Assembly (NCBI RefSeq): GCF_026340975.1
Contig: NZ_JAPEOS010000001.1
Location: 4,993,001-5,057,000, forward strand
Direction of reading: 5' to 3'
Length of the DNA stretch: 64,000 nt
Source of the DNA: Streptomyces sp. NBC_01214
GTDB taxonomy: Bacteria; Actinomycetota; Actinomycetes; Streptomycetales; Streptomycetaceae
Below are positions 41,260 to 49,699 of the stretch, one piece after another. The first letter of the stretch is position 1, and each line of letters opens with the position of its first letter. The notes beneath the pieces are model-generated. The model saw nothing but the letters and a program-made list of their open reading frames with translations, did not search any database and was not told the DNA's origin. The position numbers and the translations under genes are program-made.

Positions 41260-42195
41260 ATGCCGGACCACAAGCACGACCAGGACCAGGACCACGACCA
41301 GGACCAGGACCACGACCAGGACCAGGACCACGACCAGGACCAGGACCGGAACGAGGGGCAGGAGCAGCGGCGAGTACCGCGGAGCGGATGGGTGGCGCAG
41401 ACAGGGGTGTTCCTCACCGTCGCCCTCCTGGCGGCGGGACTGTGCGGGGCGCTCCAGCCCGCGACCGGCATACCACCCGAGGTGCTGCAACTGACCCAGT
41501 TCGGCCCGGCCCTCGCCGTGGCGGCCGTGGCACTGCTGTGGCCCGGCCGGATCAGGAACCGGCTCGCGGGAACGCTGCCCGCCCGCAGCGAAGGACCGGC
41601 CGACCATGAGGCCCGGCTGCCGGCCGGCAACCGAGCCGCGCTCCTCCTCACCCCCGCCCTGATCATCGCACTGTCCGCCGGCGCCGCCCTGCTCACCTCC
41701 GGCTCCCTCCCCGGCACCAGCTCCCAAGCCTTCGCACACCCCCTCACCCTGCTCGTGACCGCCCAACTCATCGGTGCCTGCGCCGAGGAGATCGGATGGC
41801 GCTGCTACCTCCAGCCACTGCTGCGCACCCGCTTCGGCCCGGTCGCCGCCTCCGTCCTGGTCGGGACGGCCTGGGGCCTGTGGCACGTACCGGCCCTCAC
41901 CCAGGGGCCGGCCTACGCGGCCGGATTCCTGACGGCCACCGTCGCGATGTCCGTGATCCTCGGCCTGGCCCTGGAACGCGTACGGAGCAACCGGCTGCTG
42001 CTCGCGGGCGGCTTCCACACCCTGGTCAACCTCGGCATGCTGTTCGTGACGGACGAGACTTCCCCGGCAACTGCGCCGATGGCGGTGTTCGGCGCCGCCT
42101 GCCTGGCCGCAGCACTCCCGTGGATCGCCTCCGCCCGCCGGGCGGCGACCGCGCCGGATAGGATCGCCGCCGCAACAGCGGACGGACCGCGCTGA
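41260..42195 (+). CDS. CPBP-family intramembrane metalloprotease with Asp/Gln/His repeat tail
   Basis: The start is ATG 41260 behind GGGGAGG. The 311-residue protein begins with a hydrophilic repeat (HDQDQD units), then several transmembrane helices. The CPBP motifs are present: CAEEIGWRCYLQPLL (E-E and R), WGLWHVPALTQG (H) and GGFHTLVNLG (H near a small residue). This is the abortive-infection/CAAX-protease family (CPBP), which cleaves or binds prenylated or signal-peptide substrates in the membrane. It ends one base before the histidine kinase start, so the three genes form an operon. Confidence 0.82.
   Translation: MPDHKHDQDQDHDQDQDHDQDQDHDQDQDRNEGQEQRRVPRSGWVAQTGVFLTVALLAAGLCGALQPATGIPPEVLQLTQFGPALAVAAVALLWPGRIRNRLAGTLPARSEGPADHEARLPAGNRAALLLTPALIIALSAGAALLTSGSLPGTSSQAFAHPLTLLVTAQLIGACAEEIGWRCYLQPLLRTRFGPVAASVLVGTAWGLWHVPALTQGPAYAAGFLTATVAMSVILGLALERVRSNRLLLAGGFHTLVNLGMLFVTDETSPATAPMAVFGAACLAAALPWIASARRAATAPDRIAAATADGPR
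41275..41346 (+). repeat. Four exact 18-bp units in the CPBP gene
   Basis: CACGACCAGGACCAGGAC is repeated four times without error at 41275, 41293, 41311 and 41329. Each unit encodes HDQDQD. Copy-number change would lengthen or shorten the tail by six residues without shifting the frame. Confidence 0.9.
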
Positions 42196-42196
42196 C

Positions 42197-43525
42197 ATGA
42201 CGGAACCACAGGTGGGCATGGCACAGGGAGACAGGCGCCCCGGCATCGGCCTCAGGGGCGCGCTTGTCGGCATCGGCCGCTGCCAGCTGCTCTCGCTCGC
42301 CGCGCTCGCCGTCTCCGGGGCCGGCGCCCTCGTGATCGGGGCGCTGCTCCTCCTGCCCATCGGCATCGGCTTCCTCCTGCTCCCGCACGCCGCAGCGGCC
42401 CTGCGCCGCATCTCCGACCGCTACCGTGACTGGGCCGCCCGCTGGACGGGAACCGAGATCAGCCCGCCGCAACCGCTCCCGTCCCGCCAGGCCCCACCCG
42501 AGAACTCCACCGGCCGCCACCGGCAGGCCCGCGCCCTCCTCGGCGACGACGGGTTCTGGCACGACCTGCGCTGGGCCTGGGCAGAGCCGTGGACGGGCGC
42601 ACTGCTCGCCGCCGTGCCGCTGGCCCTCGTCGAGTACGGCCTCTTCGGCGCGGCCGTACAGCCCTTCGTCTGGCGGCTCCTGGGCGACGGCAACTGGTAC
42701 GCCTTCGTCCTCGTGGACTCCACCCCGACGATGCTCGCCGCGCTCCTGCTCGGCCTCGGATTCATCGCCGCAGGACTCAAGCTGGCCCCCACCACCCTGC
42801 GACTCCACGCGCGCTGGAGCCGACGCCTGCTCGCAGCCCCGCACACCACCGAACTCGTCCGCCGCATCGAACACCTCGCAGGATCCCGCGCCGACGTCCT
42901 CGACCTCCAGGCCGCCGAACTGCGCCGCATCGAGCGGGACCTGCACGACGGGGCACAGGCCCGCCTCGTCGCCCTGGGCATGACCCTCGACGAAGCCACC
43001 CGGCTCATCGACCGCGACCCCGCAGCCGCCCGCGCACTCCTGCACGAAGTACGCGCCACCTCCCAAAGGGCTCTCCAGGACCTTCGTGAACTCGTCCACG
43101 GTGTCCTGCCCCCGATACTCGCCGACCGCGGGCTCGGCGACGCGGTCCGCTCACTGGCCCTCGACAGCCACCTCGACGTGCGCATCGAGACGGCCCTGCC
43201 CGGCCGGCTCCCGGCCCCCGTGGAATCCGCCGGCTACTTCGCCGTCGCGGAACTCCTCGCCAACGCCGCCAAACACTCCGGCGCCCCCGAGGTGCACATC
43301 CGCCTCAGCCACTCCGACGGCGCCCTGCGCGCCACGGTCACCGACGAAGGCCGCGGCGGCGCCGACCCGGACGGCAGCGGACTACAAGGAGTACGCCGCC
43401 GCCTGGACCCCTTCGACGGAACCCTCGTCCTGCACAGCCCGCCGGGCGGCCCGACCACCGCGACCTTGGAGATACCGTGCGCGTCGTCCTCGCCGAAGAC
43501 CTCTTCCTCCTCCGGGACGGACTGA
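42197..43525 (+). CDS. Sensor histidine kinase (HisKA_3 type)
   Basis: A 442-residue kinase starting one base after the CPBP stop. Spans are LVGIGRCQLLSLAALAVSGA then GALVIGALLLLPIG near the N-terminus, and WTGALLAAVPLALVEYGLFG with TMLAALLLGLGFIAAGLK further on. The phospho-acceptor helix is ELRRIERDLHDGAQARLVAL with His near residue 256. The ATP-binding domain has AVAELLANAAKHSGAPEVHI (N-box), TDEGRGGAD (G1) and GSGLQGVRRRLDPF (G2). The 3' end overlaps the response regulator by 49 bp, so the last 16 residues are read in a second frame of that gene. Confidence 0.92.
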   Translation: MTEPQVGMAQGDRRPGIGLRGALVGIGRCQLLSLAALAVSGAGALVIGALLLLPIGIGFLLLPHAAAALRRISDRYRDWAARWTGTEISPPQPLPSRQAPPENSTGRHRQARALLGDDGFWHDLRWAWAEPWTGALLAAVPLALVEYGLFGAAVQPFVWRLLGDGNWYAFVLVDSTPTMLAALLLGLGFIAAGLKLAPTTLRLHARWSRRLLAAPHTTELVRRIEHLAGSRADVLDLQAAELRRIERDLHDGAQARLVALGMTLDEATRLIDRDPAAARALLHEVRATSQRALQDLRELVHGVLPPILADRGLGDAVRSLALDSHLDVRIETALPGRLPAPVESAGYFAVAELLANAAKHSGAPEVHIRLSHSDGALRATVTDEGRGGADPDGSGLQGVRRRLDPFDGTLVLHSPPGGPTTATLEIPCASSSPKTSSSSGTD

Positions 43526-44121
43526 CCCGCGCCCTCCGAGAACACGGATTCGAGGTGATCGCCGCAGTCGACAACGGCCCCGCCCTGCTCAGAACGCTCC
43601 TCGAAGAACAACCGGACGTCGCCGTCGTCGACATCCGCCTGCCACCCACCTTCACCGACGAGGGGCTCCAAGCCGCCCTGGAAGCACGCCGATCACGGCC
43701 GGCGCTCCCGGTCCTCGTACTCTCCCAGTACGTCGACCAGCTCTACGCCCACGAACTCCTCGCCGGAGGCCAAGGCGCCATCGGCTACCTCCTCAAGGAC
43801 CGGATCACGCACACCACCCAGTTCATCGACGCGGTACGCACCGTCGCCGCGGGCGGAACGGTCATGGACCCGCAGGTCATCGCACGGCTGCTGGCCCGCA
43901 GCGACGCACGGGGCACCACCGCCCAGCTGACACCGCGCGAATTGGACGTACTCGCCCTGATGGCAGAGGGCCGTTCCAATGCGGCCGTGGCGCAAACCCT
44001 GTTCATCAGCGAGAGCGCCGTCGCCAAACACACCGCCGCCATCTTCACCAAACTCCGGATCGAACCGTCCGCAGACGACAACCGCCGGGTACTGGCCGTT
44101 CTGGCCTACCTCAAACGGTAG
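43477..44121 (+). CDS. Response regulator, NarL/LuxR type
   Basis: A 214-residue regulator starting at GTG 43477 inside the kinase gene. Receiver: MRVVLAEDLFLLRDGLTRAL, phospho-acceptor Asp in VAVVDIRLPP near residue 51, and Lys in YLLKDRITH. LuxR helix-turn-helix: LTPRELDVLALMAEGRSNAA followed by VAQTLFISESAVAKHTAAIF. This is the partner of the kinase at 42197 and may recognise the inverted repeat at 41133 to regulate its own operon (inferred). It converges with and overlaps the DoxX gene by 16 bp. Confidence 0.92.
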   Translation: MRVVLAEDLFLLRDGLTRALREHGFEVIAAVDNGPALLRTLLEEQPDVAVVDIRLPPTFTDEGLQAALEARRSRPALPVLVLSQYVDQLYAHELLAGGQGAIGYLLKDRITHTTQFIDAVRTVAAGGTVMDPQVIARLLARSDARGTTAQLTPRELDVLALMAEGRSNAAVAQTLFISESAVAKHTAAIFTKLRIEPSADDNRRVLAVLAYLKR

Positions 44122-44537
44122 CCACCGACCGCTGAGGCGGCAGACGCGGTAGGAGCCCGCAGGAGGTCTCGCCAGTCGGCAGGCCAGTTGGCCAGCGCGA
44201 GGATGCCCATGATGACAAGGTGGGACGGCGCGGCCCAGCTCTCCACCGCCGGGTGGTGGTTGACCATGTGGGTGGTGACCGCGCCGGTGAGCACGAACAT
44301 CAGCGTCGTGGCACCCAGGAAGCGTGTTCGCCTGTCGGGGATCACCAGCAGGAGGGCGGCTCCACCTTCCAGGGCGCCGACCACGAAGCGCATCCAGGAC
44401 GGGTAACCCCAATCGACGAACTTCGCGGAGTACGCCGAGCTGAACATCGTGTCGCCTGGCCAATACTTGGTCACGGCGCCCAGCGCGAACTCGAAGGCCA
44501 GGAACCAGTACAGACCGGTCATGAGTCGCTTCGACAT
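44106..44537 (-). CDS. DoxX-like membrane protein
   Basis: A 143-residue protein with four spans: GLYWFLAFEFALGAVTKYWP, FVVGALEGGAALLLVIP, FLGATTLMFVLTGAVTTHMV and LVIMGILALANWP. The first span with E-F-A-x-G-x-x-K is the usual DoxX-like start. The N-terminus is basic, as expected for a cytoplasmic end. Its role is unknown; DoxX-like proteins are often near redox or stress genes. The gene converges with the response regulator, so antisense interference between the two transcripts is possible. Confidence 0.8.
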   Translation of the reverse strand: MSKRLMTGLYWFLAFEFALGAVTKYWPGDTMFSSAYSAKFVDWGYPSWMRFVVGALEGGAALLLVIPDRRTRFLGATTLMFVLTGAVTTHMVNHHPAVESWAAPSHLVIMGILALANWPADWRDLLRAPTASAASAVGGYRLR

Positions 44538-44619
44538 GCTTGTCCTTTCCGTAGGAATGGGGCAGGGTCAGGTCGCCGCACGGCGATTGCAGTGCCGCCT
44601 GAGTTTTGGCTTTCGGGGG

Positions 44620-45000
44620 TCAGCCCCGCAGGGTGGCGATGGCTTTCTCGATGCGCCGTCGGCGCGTCTCGGGCCTCTCCGCACCCTCGACGGCGCGCAC
44701 ATGCTCGCGCTTGCGGCTGGAGACAAGGTTGTCGTACGCGCCGCGGGCGACCGGGTCGTCGTCCAGAGCCCGCGCGAAGTCCGGGGCCTCGACGACGACG
44801 CGCGGCTCGGTGCCGAGCTCCAGCTCGACCTCGGCCTCCTCGCCGATCGCGAGACCCGCGGCCTGCCGGTTGGCGTTGCTGAGGCCGATCAGGTGGCGGC
44901 CTCGCATGATGGCGACCCGGCCCTTCCAGGAATGCCCGTTGATCGTGATCGTCACCGGCGGCCGCGCACCCCCGCCGAGCGCTGCTACCACGTCCCACAC
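44620..45000 (-). pseudogene. DUF1905/YdeI-like protein, N-terminally truncated
   Basis: The frame reads WDVVAALGGGARPPVTITIN, GHSWKGRVAIMRGRHLIGLS, AIGEEAEVELELGTEPRVVV, then the YdeI-like tail AYDNLVSSRKREHVRAVEGA and RPETRRRRIEKAIATLRG. These match DUF1905 followed by the bacteriocin-protection YdeI/OmpD-associated region. The first strand of the domain is missing; a GTG at 45000 could start a short product. The upstream sequence is unrelated, so the 5' end was probably lost. Confidence 0.65.
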
Positions 45001-45086
45001 CGGGGACCACCCCCTGTCCTGGACGGCGGTGAGGCAGGAGACGGCGGCTACCCGGTGTAGAGCCGCTCGGCCCGGTCGTTGCCGCG

Positions 45087-45746
45087 TCAGGACGGCATGG
45101 GGGCGAGCGACTCGGCAGCCTCCCAGGCGAACCCGTCCGGGTCGGTGAAGGCCTCGGCGGTGCTGCCGAGGACGATGCGGTGCGAGCCGGTGCCGTCGGC
45201 GGGGACGCCGAGATCCTTGGCAAGGGCACGGCGCTTGTACAGCGCCAGCTTGACGGGGCTGGCCTGACCCGGGGCGAACTCGGCGTACTTGCCGCCGAAG
45301 CTCTTGGCCACGGTCAGGCCCCGGCCGACGTAGAACTGCTTGGTGGCCTTCACGTCCTCGACGCCGATCAGCAGAACGACCTCTTCGATCTCGCGGGTGG
45401 CGGCGCCGGTGTCCTTCTTCGCCGAGGTCGCGATCTTCCAGATCGTCCCGTCCGGGGCCAGGACGACCCCGCCGTAGCCCCACAGCGACTTCGCGGCGGG
45501 CTTCAGCACCGTGGCGCCGGCGTCCACGGCGGCGCCGACGAAGCTGTCGACGGTGGCCGGCCCGGCCACCGTGAGCGCCAGGGTGAAGCCGCGGAATCCG
45601 GTGGAGTGCGCATCGGACGCCCGCAGGCGTAGGTACGTGTCCACGCCGAAGGCGCGGTAGAAGCGGCGGGCGGCCTCGAGGCCGGCCACCTCAAGAGTGA
45701 CGGACGCGAGGTACGTGTGGGCTGCGGTGGAAGCGGTGGTTGCCAT
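45087..45746 (-). CDS. VOC (glyoxalase/bleomycin-resistance-like) two-module protein
   Basis: The start is ATG 45746 (ATG 45752 is equally possible); no ribosome site is clear. The 219-residue product has two VOC half-modules: SVTLEVAGLEAARRFYRAFG with FRGFTLALTVAGPATVDSFV, and EEVVLLIGVEDVKATKQFYV with FTDPDGFAWEAAES near the end. Length and layout fit two-module extradiol-like or resistance proteins. The metal ligands are not clear in both halves. It lies beside the truncated DUF1905 gene. Confidence 0.82.
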   Translation of the reverse strand: MATTASTAAHTYLASVTLEVAGLEAARRFYRAFGVDTYLRLRASDAHSTGFRGFTLALTVAGPATVDSFVGAAVDAGATVLKPAAKSLWGYGGVVLAPDGTIWKIATSAKKDTGAATREIEEVVLLIGVEDVKATKQFYVGRGLTVAKSFGGKYAEFAPGQASPVKLALYKRRALAKDLGVPADGTGSHRIVLGSTAEAFTDPDGFAWEAAESLAPMPS

Positions 45747-45752
45747 GACCAT

Positions 45753-46272
45753 CACGCTAGGGGCTGAGCGGCAGCCGGGGCTTCTCGAATCCTGACCGGT
45801 CTTGAGACGTGCTTCGCCACGCACGCGAGCATCCCCTGCACCTCGATCGCCGACCCCGCATCGCAGGCCGTACCCGCGACATCGGCATGGTTGGCCGGCT
45901 GACCGCCCGCATCCGCCGCCTGGCGCCGGAAGGCCCCGGACAGCAATCCCGCCCTGGGCGAACCCGGTCTGCGCCGACTCGACGGATGGCCGCGAGCCGC
46001 GGCGCCTACCACCGGCAGCCCCACCAGCAGGCACCGGACCGCTGGTCCGTCGAGTTCACCGCGGGGCGCGAAGGAGGCGACGGCTGCCCCAGCTGACGCG
46101 GCGGATACGCCACGCCCCCCGACGGACAACCGGTCGGCTGCCCGCTTCGTGTGCGCGACCGGGCTCCGGCAACCGGCGCTGTCTCGTACCCGCCGACGCC
46201 TGAGTACGCGGTCACCCGGATCTGAGTAGCCCGGCGGCTGTGCAGCGCCAGTCACCCGGATGGGATGGGGGC
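45753..46272. other. No convincing gene
   Basis: A minus-strand frame (for example GELDGPAVRCLLVGLPVVG near 46040) could be the remains of a protein, but no motif or start supports it. Confidence 0.35.
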
Positions 46273-46614
46273 ATGAACGCATCCGCTTCCGTCTCCGCCC
46301 GCCCGGTGCAATCCCCCTCGCCGACTGACCGTACCCGGCTGTGGGCCGCCGTGGCCGCCTTCCTGTTCGTGCCGGCTGCCGCGGCGACCGGCATCCTGAC
46401 GCTGGCCTCGAAGCAGGCCTCCCGGTGCGTGACCTACGGCGAGCAGTGTGCCCCGGGACTGCCCGGCTGGCTGTTCGAGTGGAGCGCCGGCCTCGGTGCG
46501 GTGGCGCTCTTCGTTGCACTCGCCGCGCCAGCCGTGCGGGTGCGCCAGGCCGCGCTCGCGGTCCAGATCTTCGCCGAGGCCACCGCGCTGGTGGTCATCC
46601 TCAGCCACGCGTGA
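46273..46614 (+). CDS. Small membrane protein
   Basis: A 113-residue protein from ATG 46273, preceded by GGGGG. After a short polar start come spans LWAAVAAFLFVPAAAATGIL, LFEWSAGLGAVALFVALAAP and ALAVQIFAEATALVVILSHA. A loop between the first two spans has two Cys (RCVTYGEQCAPG) that may form a disulfide outside. It is unrecognised and intact. Confidence 0.6.
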   Translation: MNASASVSARPVQSPSPTDRTRLWAAVAAFLFVPAAAATGILTLASKQASRCVTYGEQCAPGLPGWLFEWSAGLGAVALFVALAAPAVRVRQAALAVQIFAEATALVVILSHA

Positions 46615-46745
46615 TCCGGCTGGTGCAGGGGGAGCGCACCCGCCCCGCTCGGGCGGCCGATCGAAGGACGAACCGGCCGGATCGCGTGGGAGCTGATCAA
46701 CTTCGCTGACCCGTGGGGATGTAAAACCGGTCCCTGGCCTTGTGT

Positions 46746-47372
46746 TCAGGCGCCGGAGTGTGCCCCGTCGCCGGCGCCGAGGAGGGGGACGGTGAGCCGG
46801 CGTTCGACGGCGCTGGGCAGCGACCAGAGCTCGGTACGCCGCTTCCGATCCTGCACGCCCTGGCGGTCGGCGCGGCGGATCCCGGGCACGGCGAGGGCCA
46901 GAGCGGTCAGGGAAGCGGCCAGCCCGGCGCCGAGCAGTGCACCGGCGAGTACGGCCCCGTCTGCCAGGGCGAACGGAAGCGCGAACCCGAGGCAGAGCGT
47001 GCCGAGGCCGCCGAGGACGGCCAGCATCCACCACAGAGGGGTGAGCGGGTGCTCGTTGCGCAGGTGGTTGACCAGCTGCTGGTCGGTGGGACGCCGCCGG
47101 CGGTGTTCGCCGGCGGCGGCGAACAGCTCGGCACGTCCGCGCAGCGCCCAGACGGCGTGCACTCCCACCCATGCGACGGGCAGCAGGAACAGCGTCACCA
47201 GCACCAGGCCCGACTGAACCGTCCGCGACGCCTGCACCCAGCCGCAGGCGTCGGCCACCACGGATGCCACGGCGGCTCCCGCAATCACAGCCCCCGCCGC
47301 GCTCGTGGCCACGAGCCATCGCCGGGCCCGGCGCACACGAGCGCTAAGAGGGAATTCGACCGCGTCCAACAT
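46746..47372 (-). CDS. Multi-span membrane protein
   Basis: A 208-residue protein with at least four spans: WLVATSAAGAVIAGAAVASV, SGLVLVTLFLLPVAWVGVHA, PLWWMLAVLGGLGTLCLGFA and DGAVLAGALLGAGLAASLTA. A basic middle loop (RGRAELFAAAGEHRRRRPTD) lies on the inner side. The family is unknown, without catalytic motifs. Confidence 0.65.
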   Translation of the reverse strand: MLDAVEFPLSARVRRARRWLVATSAAGAVIAGAAVASVVADACGWVQASRTVQSGLVLVTLFLLPVAWVGVHAVWALRGRAELFAAAGEHRRRRPTDQQLVNHLRNEHPLTPLWWMLAVLGGLGTLCLGFALPFALADGAVLAGALLGAGLAASLTALALAVPGIRRADRQGVQDRKRRTELWSLPSAVERRLTVPLLGAGDGAHSGA

Positions 47373-47443
47373 TTTCTCCGTTCGATGACCGCAGGTACTC
47401 TACGCAGCCCGCCGAGGAAGCCAGCAGCGCCTCTGGACCTGCC

Positions 47444-47869
47444 GTGAGTTCGGCAGGAGAAGAGGCTCTCACCAGGCCCCGTCACGGCTCGGCCACCATC
47501 ACCCCGCGTGTCACAGGGTGGATCCTCCACCGACCCGAGACCCTCACCGAGACGGAGCACCTTCGGCTCAAAGCCGTTCTCGTCCACTGCCCTGAACCGG
47601 ACGCCCTCACCGGCCACGTCCGCTCCTTCGGCCAGATGCTCACCGAGCGCCAGGGCGAACGGCTGCCGCAGTGGCTCGACGCCGTCCGGCAGGACAACCT
47701 CCCCGGCCTCCATACCCTCGCCGCAGGCATCGACCGTGACCGCGACGCCGTCATAGCTGGCCTTACCCTGCCCTGGAGCTCCGGCGTCGTCGAAGGCCAC
47801 GTCAACCGAATCAGGATGCTCACACGCCAAATGTTCGGCCGAGCCGGTTTCCAACTCCTTCGAAAGTGA
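47444..47869 (+). pseudogene. ISL3-family transposase, C-terminal third
   Basis: The frame reads VTGWILHRPETLTETEHLRL, HVRSFGQMLTERQGERLPQW, then SGVVEGHVNRIRMLTRQMFG and RAGFQLLRK. These are the characteristic C-terminal motifs of ISL3 transposases (G-x-V-E-G-x-x-N-R-x-K-x-x-K-R-Q-M-x-G-R-A-x-F). The N-terminal zinc-finger and the first catalytic Asp residues are missing, so it is a 5'-truncated relic without mobility of its own. Confidence 0.85.
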
Positions 47870-47945
47870 GTTCTCCTGGCCTGATCGATGCCTGGTGACG
47901 AAGGCCGACAGGGGTTCACAGCGAAACAGTCCTACGATCTGGTTC

Positions 47946-48413
47946 ATGACGACTCCCGACTGCTACACATGCAGCAAGGAAGTAGAGTTCGACGACCTTC
48001 CACCAAGGGAGTGCGTGGTCCATGACCAGCACTGGCGGGTAGCCCACGCCTTCAACACCGCAATGCCCGGCTGGCTAGTGCTGCTGCCTCGGCGCCACGT
48101 TGCCGCAGTTCATGACCTCACCGATGCTGAGGCAGCTGCCCTAGGGATGTGGCAGGTCAAGCTCTCCCGCGCTCTCCGAAGCATGACTGGTTGCGCCAAG
48201 ACCTACGTCGTCCAATTTGCCGAAGCCGAAGGCTTCGCACACGTGCACTTCCACATCGTTCCGCGCATGGCAGATCTCCAACCAGAGCATCGTGGGCCGG
48301 GCGTTTTCGAGCTGCTTCGGCGGCCCGTGCAGGAGCATGTATCGGCTGACCGGGCTGACCAGGTGGCCCAGTCTGTCCGAGCTCAACTTCAGGGGCACCC
48401 GAACGCTCAGTAA
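47946..48413 (+). CDS. HIT-family protein
   Basis: A 155-residue protein from ATG 47946. It begins MTTPDCYTCSKEVEFDDLPP, then VAHAFNTAMPGWLVLLPRRH, and has the histidine triad AHVHFHIVPRM near residue 105, exactly H-x-H-x-H. HIT proteins hydrolyse or transfer nucleotides (dinucleotide polyphosphates or adenylylated substrates). The CxxC near the N-terminus (CYTC) may bind zinc, as in some HIT proteins. It is intact and in the usual length range. Confidence 0.88.
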   Translation: MTTPDCYTCSKEVEFDDLPPRECVVHDQHWRVAHAFNTAMPGWLVLLPRRHVAAVHDLTDAEAAALGMWQVKLSRALRSMTGCAKTYVVQFAEAEGFAHVHFHIVPRMADLQPEHRGPGVFELLRRPVQEHVSADRADQVAQSVRAQLQGHPNAQ

Positions 48414-48468
48414 GCGGGCCACGGAATGTGAGCCAGAACCCGAGAAACGACAGCACCCCGCAGGCGGG

Positions 48469-48999
48469 CTACGCAGTGGAGTCCCATTCCCCTTCGAGGC
48501 TGCTGAAGATCATGGAGTCTCGCCAGCCGTCGCGGAGCAGCGCCGTGTCTCGCAGGCGTCCCTCATACGTCATACCGATCTTGGACAGCACTCGGGAGGA
48601 GCCGAGATTCCTCGGGTCACAGGTGGCATGGATCCGATGGAGCCCCAGCTCGCCGAACCCGTGCGCGAGCAGCTGCCGGCCTATTTCCGTGCCGATGCCC
48701 TGCCCCCATACCCGGGGATGCACGATGTATGAGATCTCGCCCTGGCGCTGCTTATGGCTGCGGACATGCAGCTCACCCATGCCCACCACATCCCGCCCGA
48801 CCCGGGCGACATAAGGGAACCGGCGCTGAGGGGTACCCGACCAGGCCTTGACCGCGGCGTCCACGAAGTCCTGCGTCTGGACCTCTGTGTTCGGCCCCCA
48901 GGACTGATAGCGGCACACCTCCGGGAGGCACGCCCACGAGTGAACGGCCGGCCAGTCCGCCAAAACGATCTTGTCCAAGGTTACCGAGTGCTGACTCAT
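48469..48999 (-). CDS. GNAT-family N-acetyltransferase
   Basis: A 176-residue enzyme from ATG 48999; the frame upstream is not needed. Motif A (acetyl-CoA pyrophosphate loop) is ISYIVHPRVWGQGIGTEIGR near residue 105 (Q-G-I-G), followed by LGLHRIHATCDPRNLGSSRV (motif B) with N-x-x-S, and GMTYEGRLRDTALLRDGWRD. This is the RimJ/RimL-like branch. It probably acetylates a protein N-terminus or a small amine. It converges on the HIT gene. Confidence 0.9.
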   Translation of the reverse strand: MSQHSVTLDKIVLADWPAVHSWACLPEVCRYQSWGPNTEVQTQDFVDAAVKAWSGTPQRRFPYVARVGRDVVGMGELHVRSHKQRQGEISYIVHPRVWGQGIGTEIGRQLLAHGFGELGLHRIHATCDPRNLGSSRVLSKIGMTYEGRLRDTALLRDGWRDSMIFSSLEGEWDSTA

Positions 49000-49239
49000 A
49001 GGGCGATCATGAACGGGTCTCCGCACGAAGGGCAAGAGCAGGGAGCCCATCACGCTTCACTGACGGCCATGCGGAGAGGAAGGCCCGGTGCTGGCAGTTC
49101 TCGTGAACACTGCCAGGCACTCCCTGGCCGAGTGCGCCTCACCAACCGACGTCGAACTGCTGCTCCTTCTCGTGGACAGAGCCAGCAGCACGCGTCAATG
49201 CCCGGCTCCGCCGGCGCCGGACACAGGGCGCCGGGGCCC

Positions 49240-49422
49240 GTGGCGCGCCAGGACGCGCACCGGGAGCGGTCGCTGCGCCTGTTCAAGGCGATCGACGAAG
49301 CCCGCGCCAAGGCCGACATGGCAGGGGAGTGGCCGGAGTTCGAGCGGATCGTGCTCCACGGCGTCGCCGGACTCCCGGGCCGCGACTACCCGCCGCCGGG
49401 CCACGGCTATCCGCGCCCGTGA
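49240..49422 (+). CDS. Small hypothetical protein or remnant
   Basis: A 60-residue frame from GTG 49240: VARQDAHRERSLRLFKAIDE, ARAKADMAGEWPEFERIVLH and a Pro-rich end. The composition is coding-like and amphipathic. There is no recognised domain. It may be the tail of a longer lost gene. Confidence 0.35.
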   Translation: MARQDAHRERSLRLFKAIDEARAKADMAGEWPEFERIVLHGVAGLPGRDYPPPGHGYPRP

Positions 49423-49470
49423 GCGCGAAGCGCCGCGGAGGCGGGGGCGTGAGCGGCGGTGTGCGGGTCC

Positions 49471-49690
49471 GTTCGACGACCGCGAGACGTTGGGCGCGCT
49501 GCGGGTGCCCGGGTTGGGGGTGGGCTGCCACGACATGGTGTGCGGGATGCGGTGGGCGGGGGAACTACACAAACTGCTGCACGGCTCGCGGCTGCTGGTC
49601 CTCGAGCACCGTGGGCACTTCGGCCATGTCGAGGAGCCGGAGAGCTTCGCCCGAGAGGTCGCCGCCTTCGTCCTCGCCGACAACGGGTAT
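49471..49690 (+). pseudogene. Alpha/beta hydrolase, C-terminal remnant
   Basis: The frame reads RETLGALRVPGLGVGCHDMV, CGMRWAGELHKLLHGSRLLV and LEHRGHFGHVEEPESFAREV then AAFVL. The H in GHFGHVEEPE and the surrounding strand-helix order match the end of alpha/beta hydrolases of the proline-iminopeptidase type. It runs in frame into the LuxR gene but is not part of that family, so I treat it as a truncated neighbour. Confidence 0.55.
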
Positions 49691-49699
49691 GTATGTGCG

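Noticed and set aside
46620..46740. Plus-strand GRIAWELINFADP as a transposase scrap
   Set aside because: It is too short and I cannot tie it to a family.
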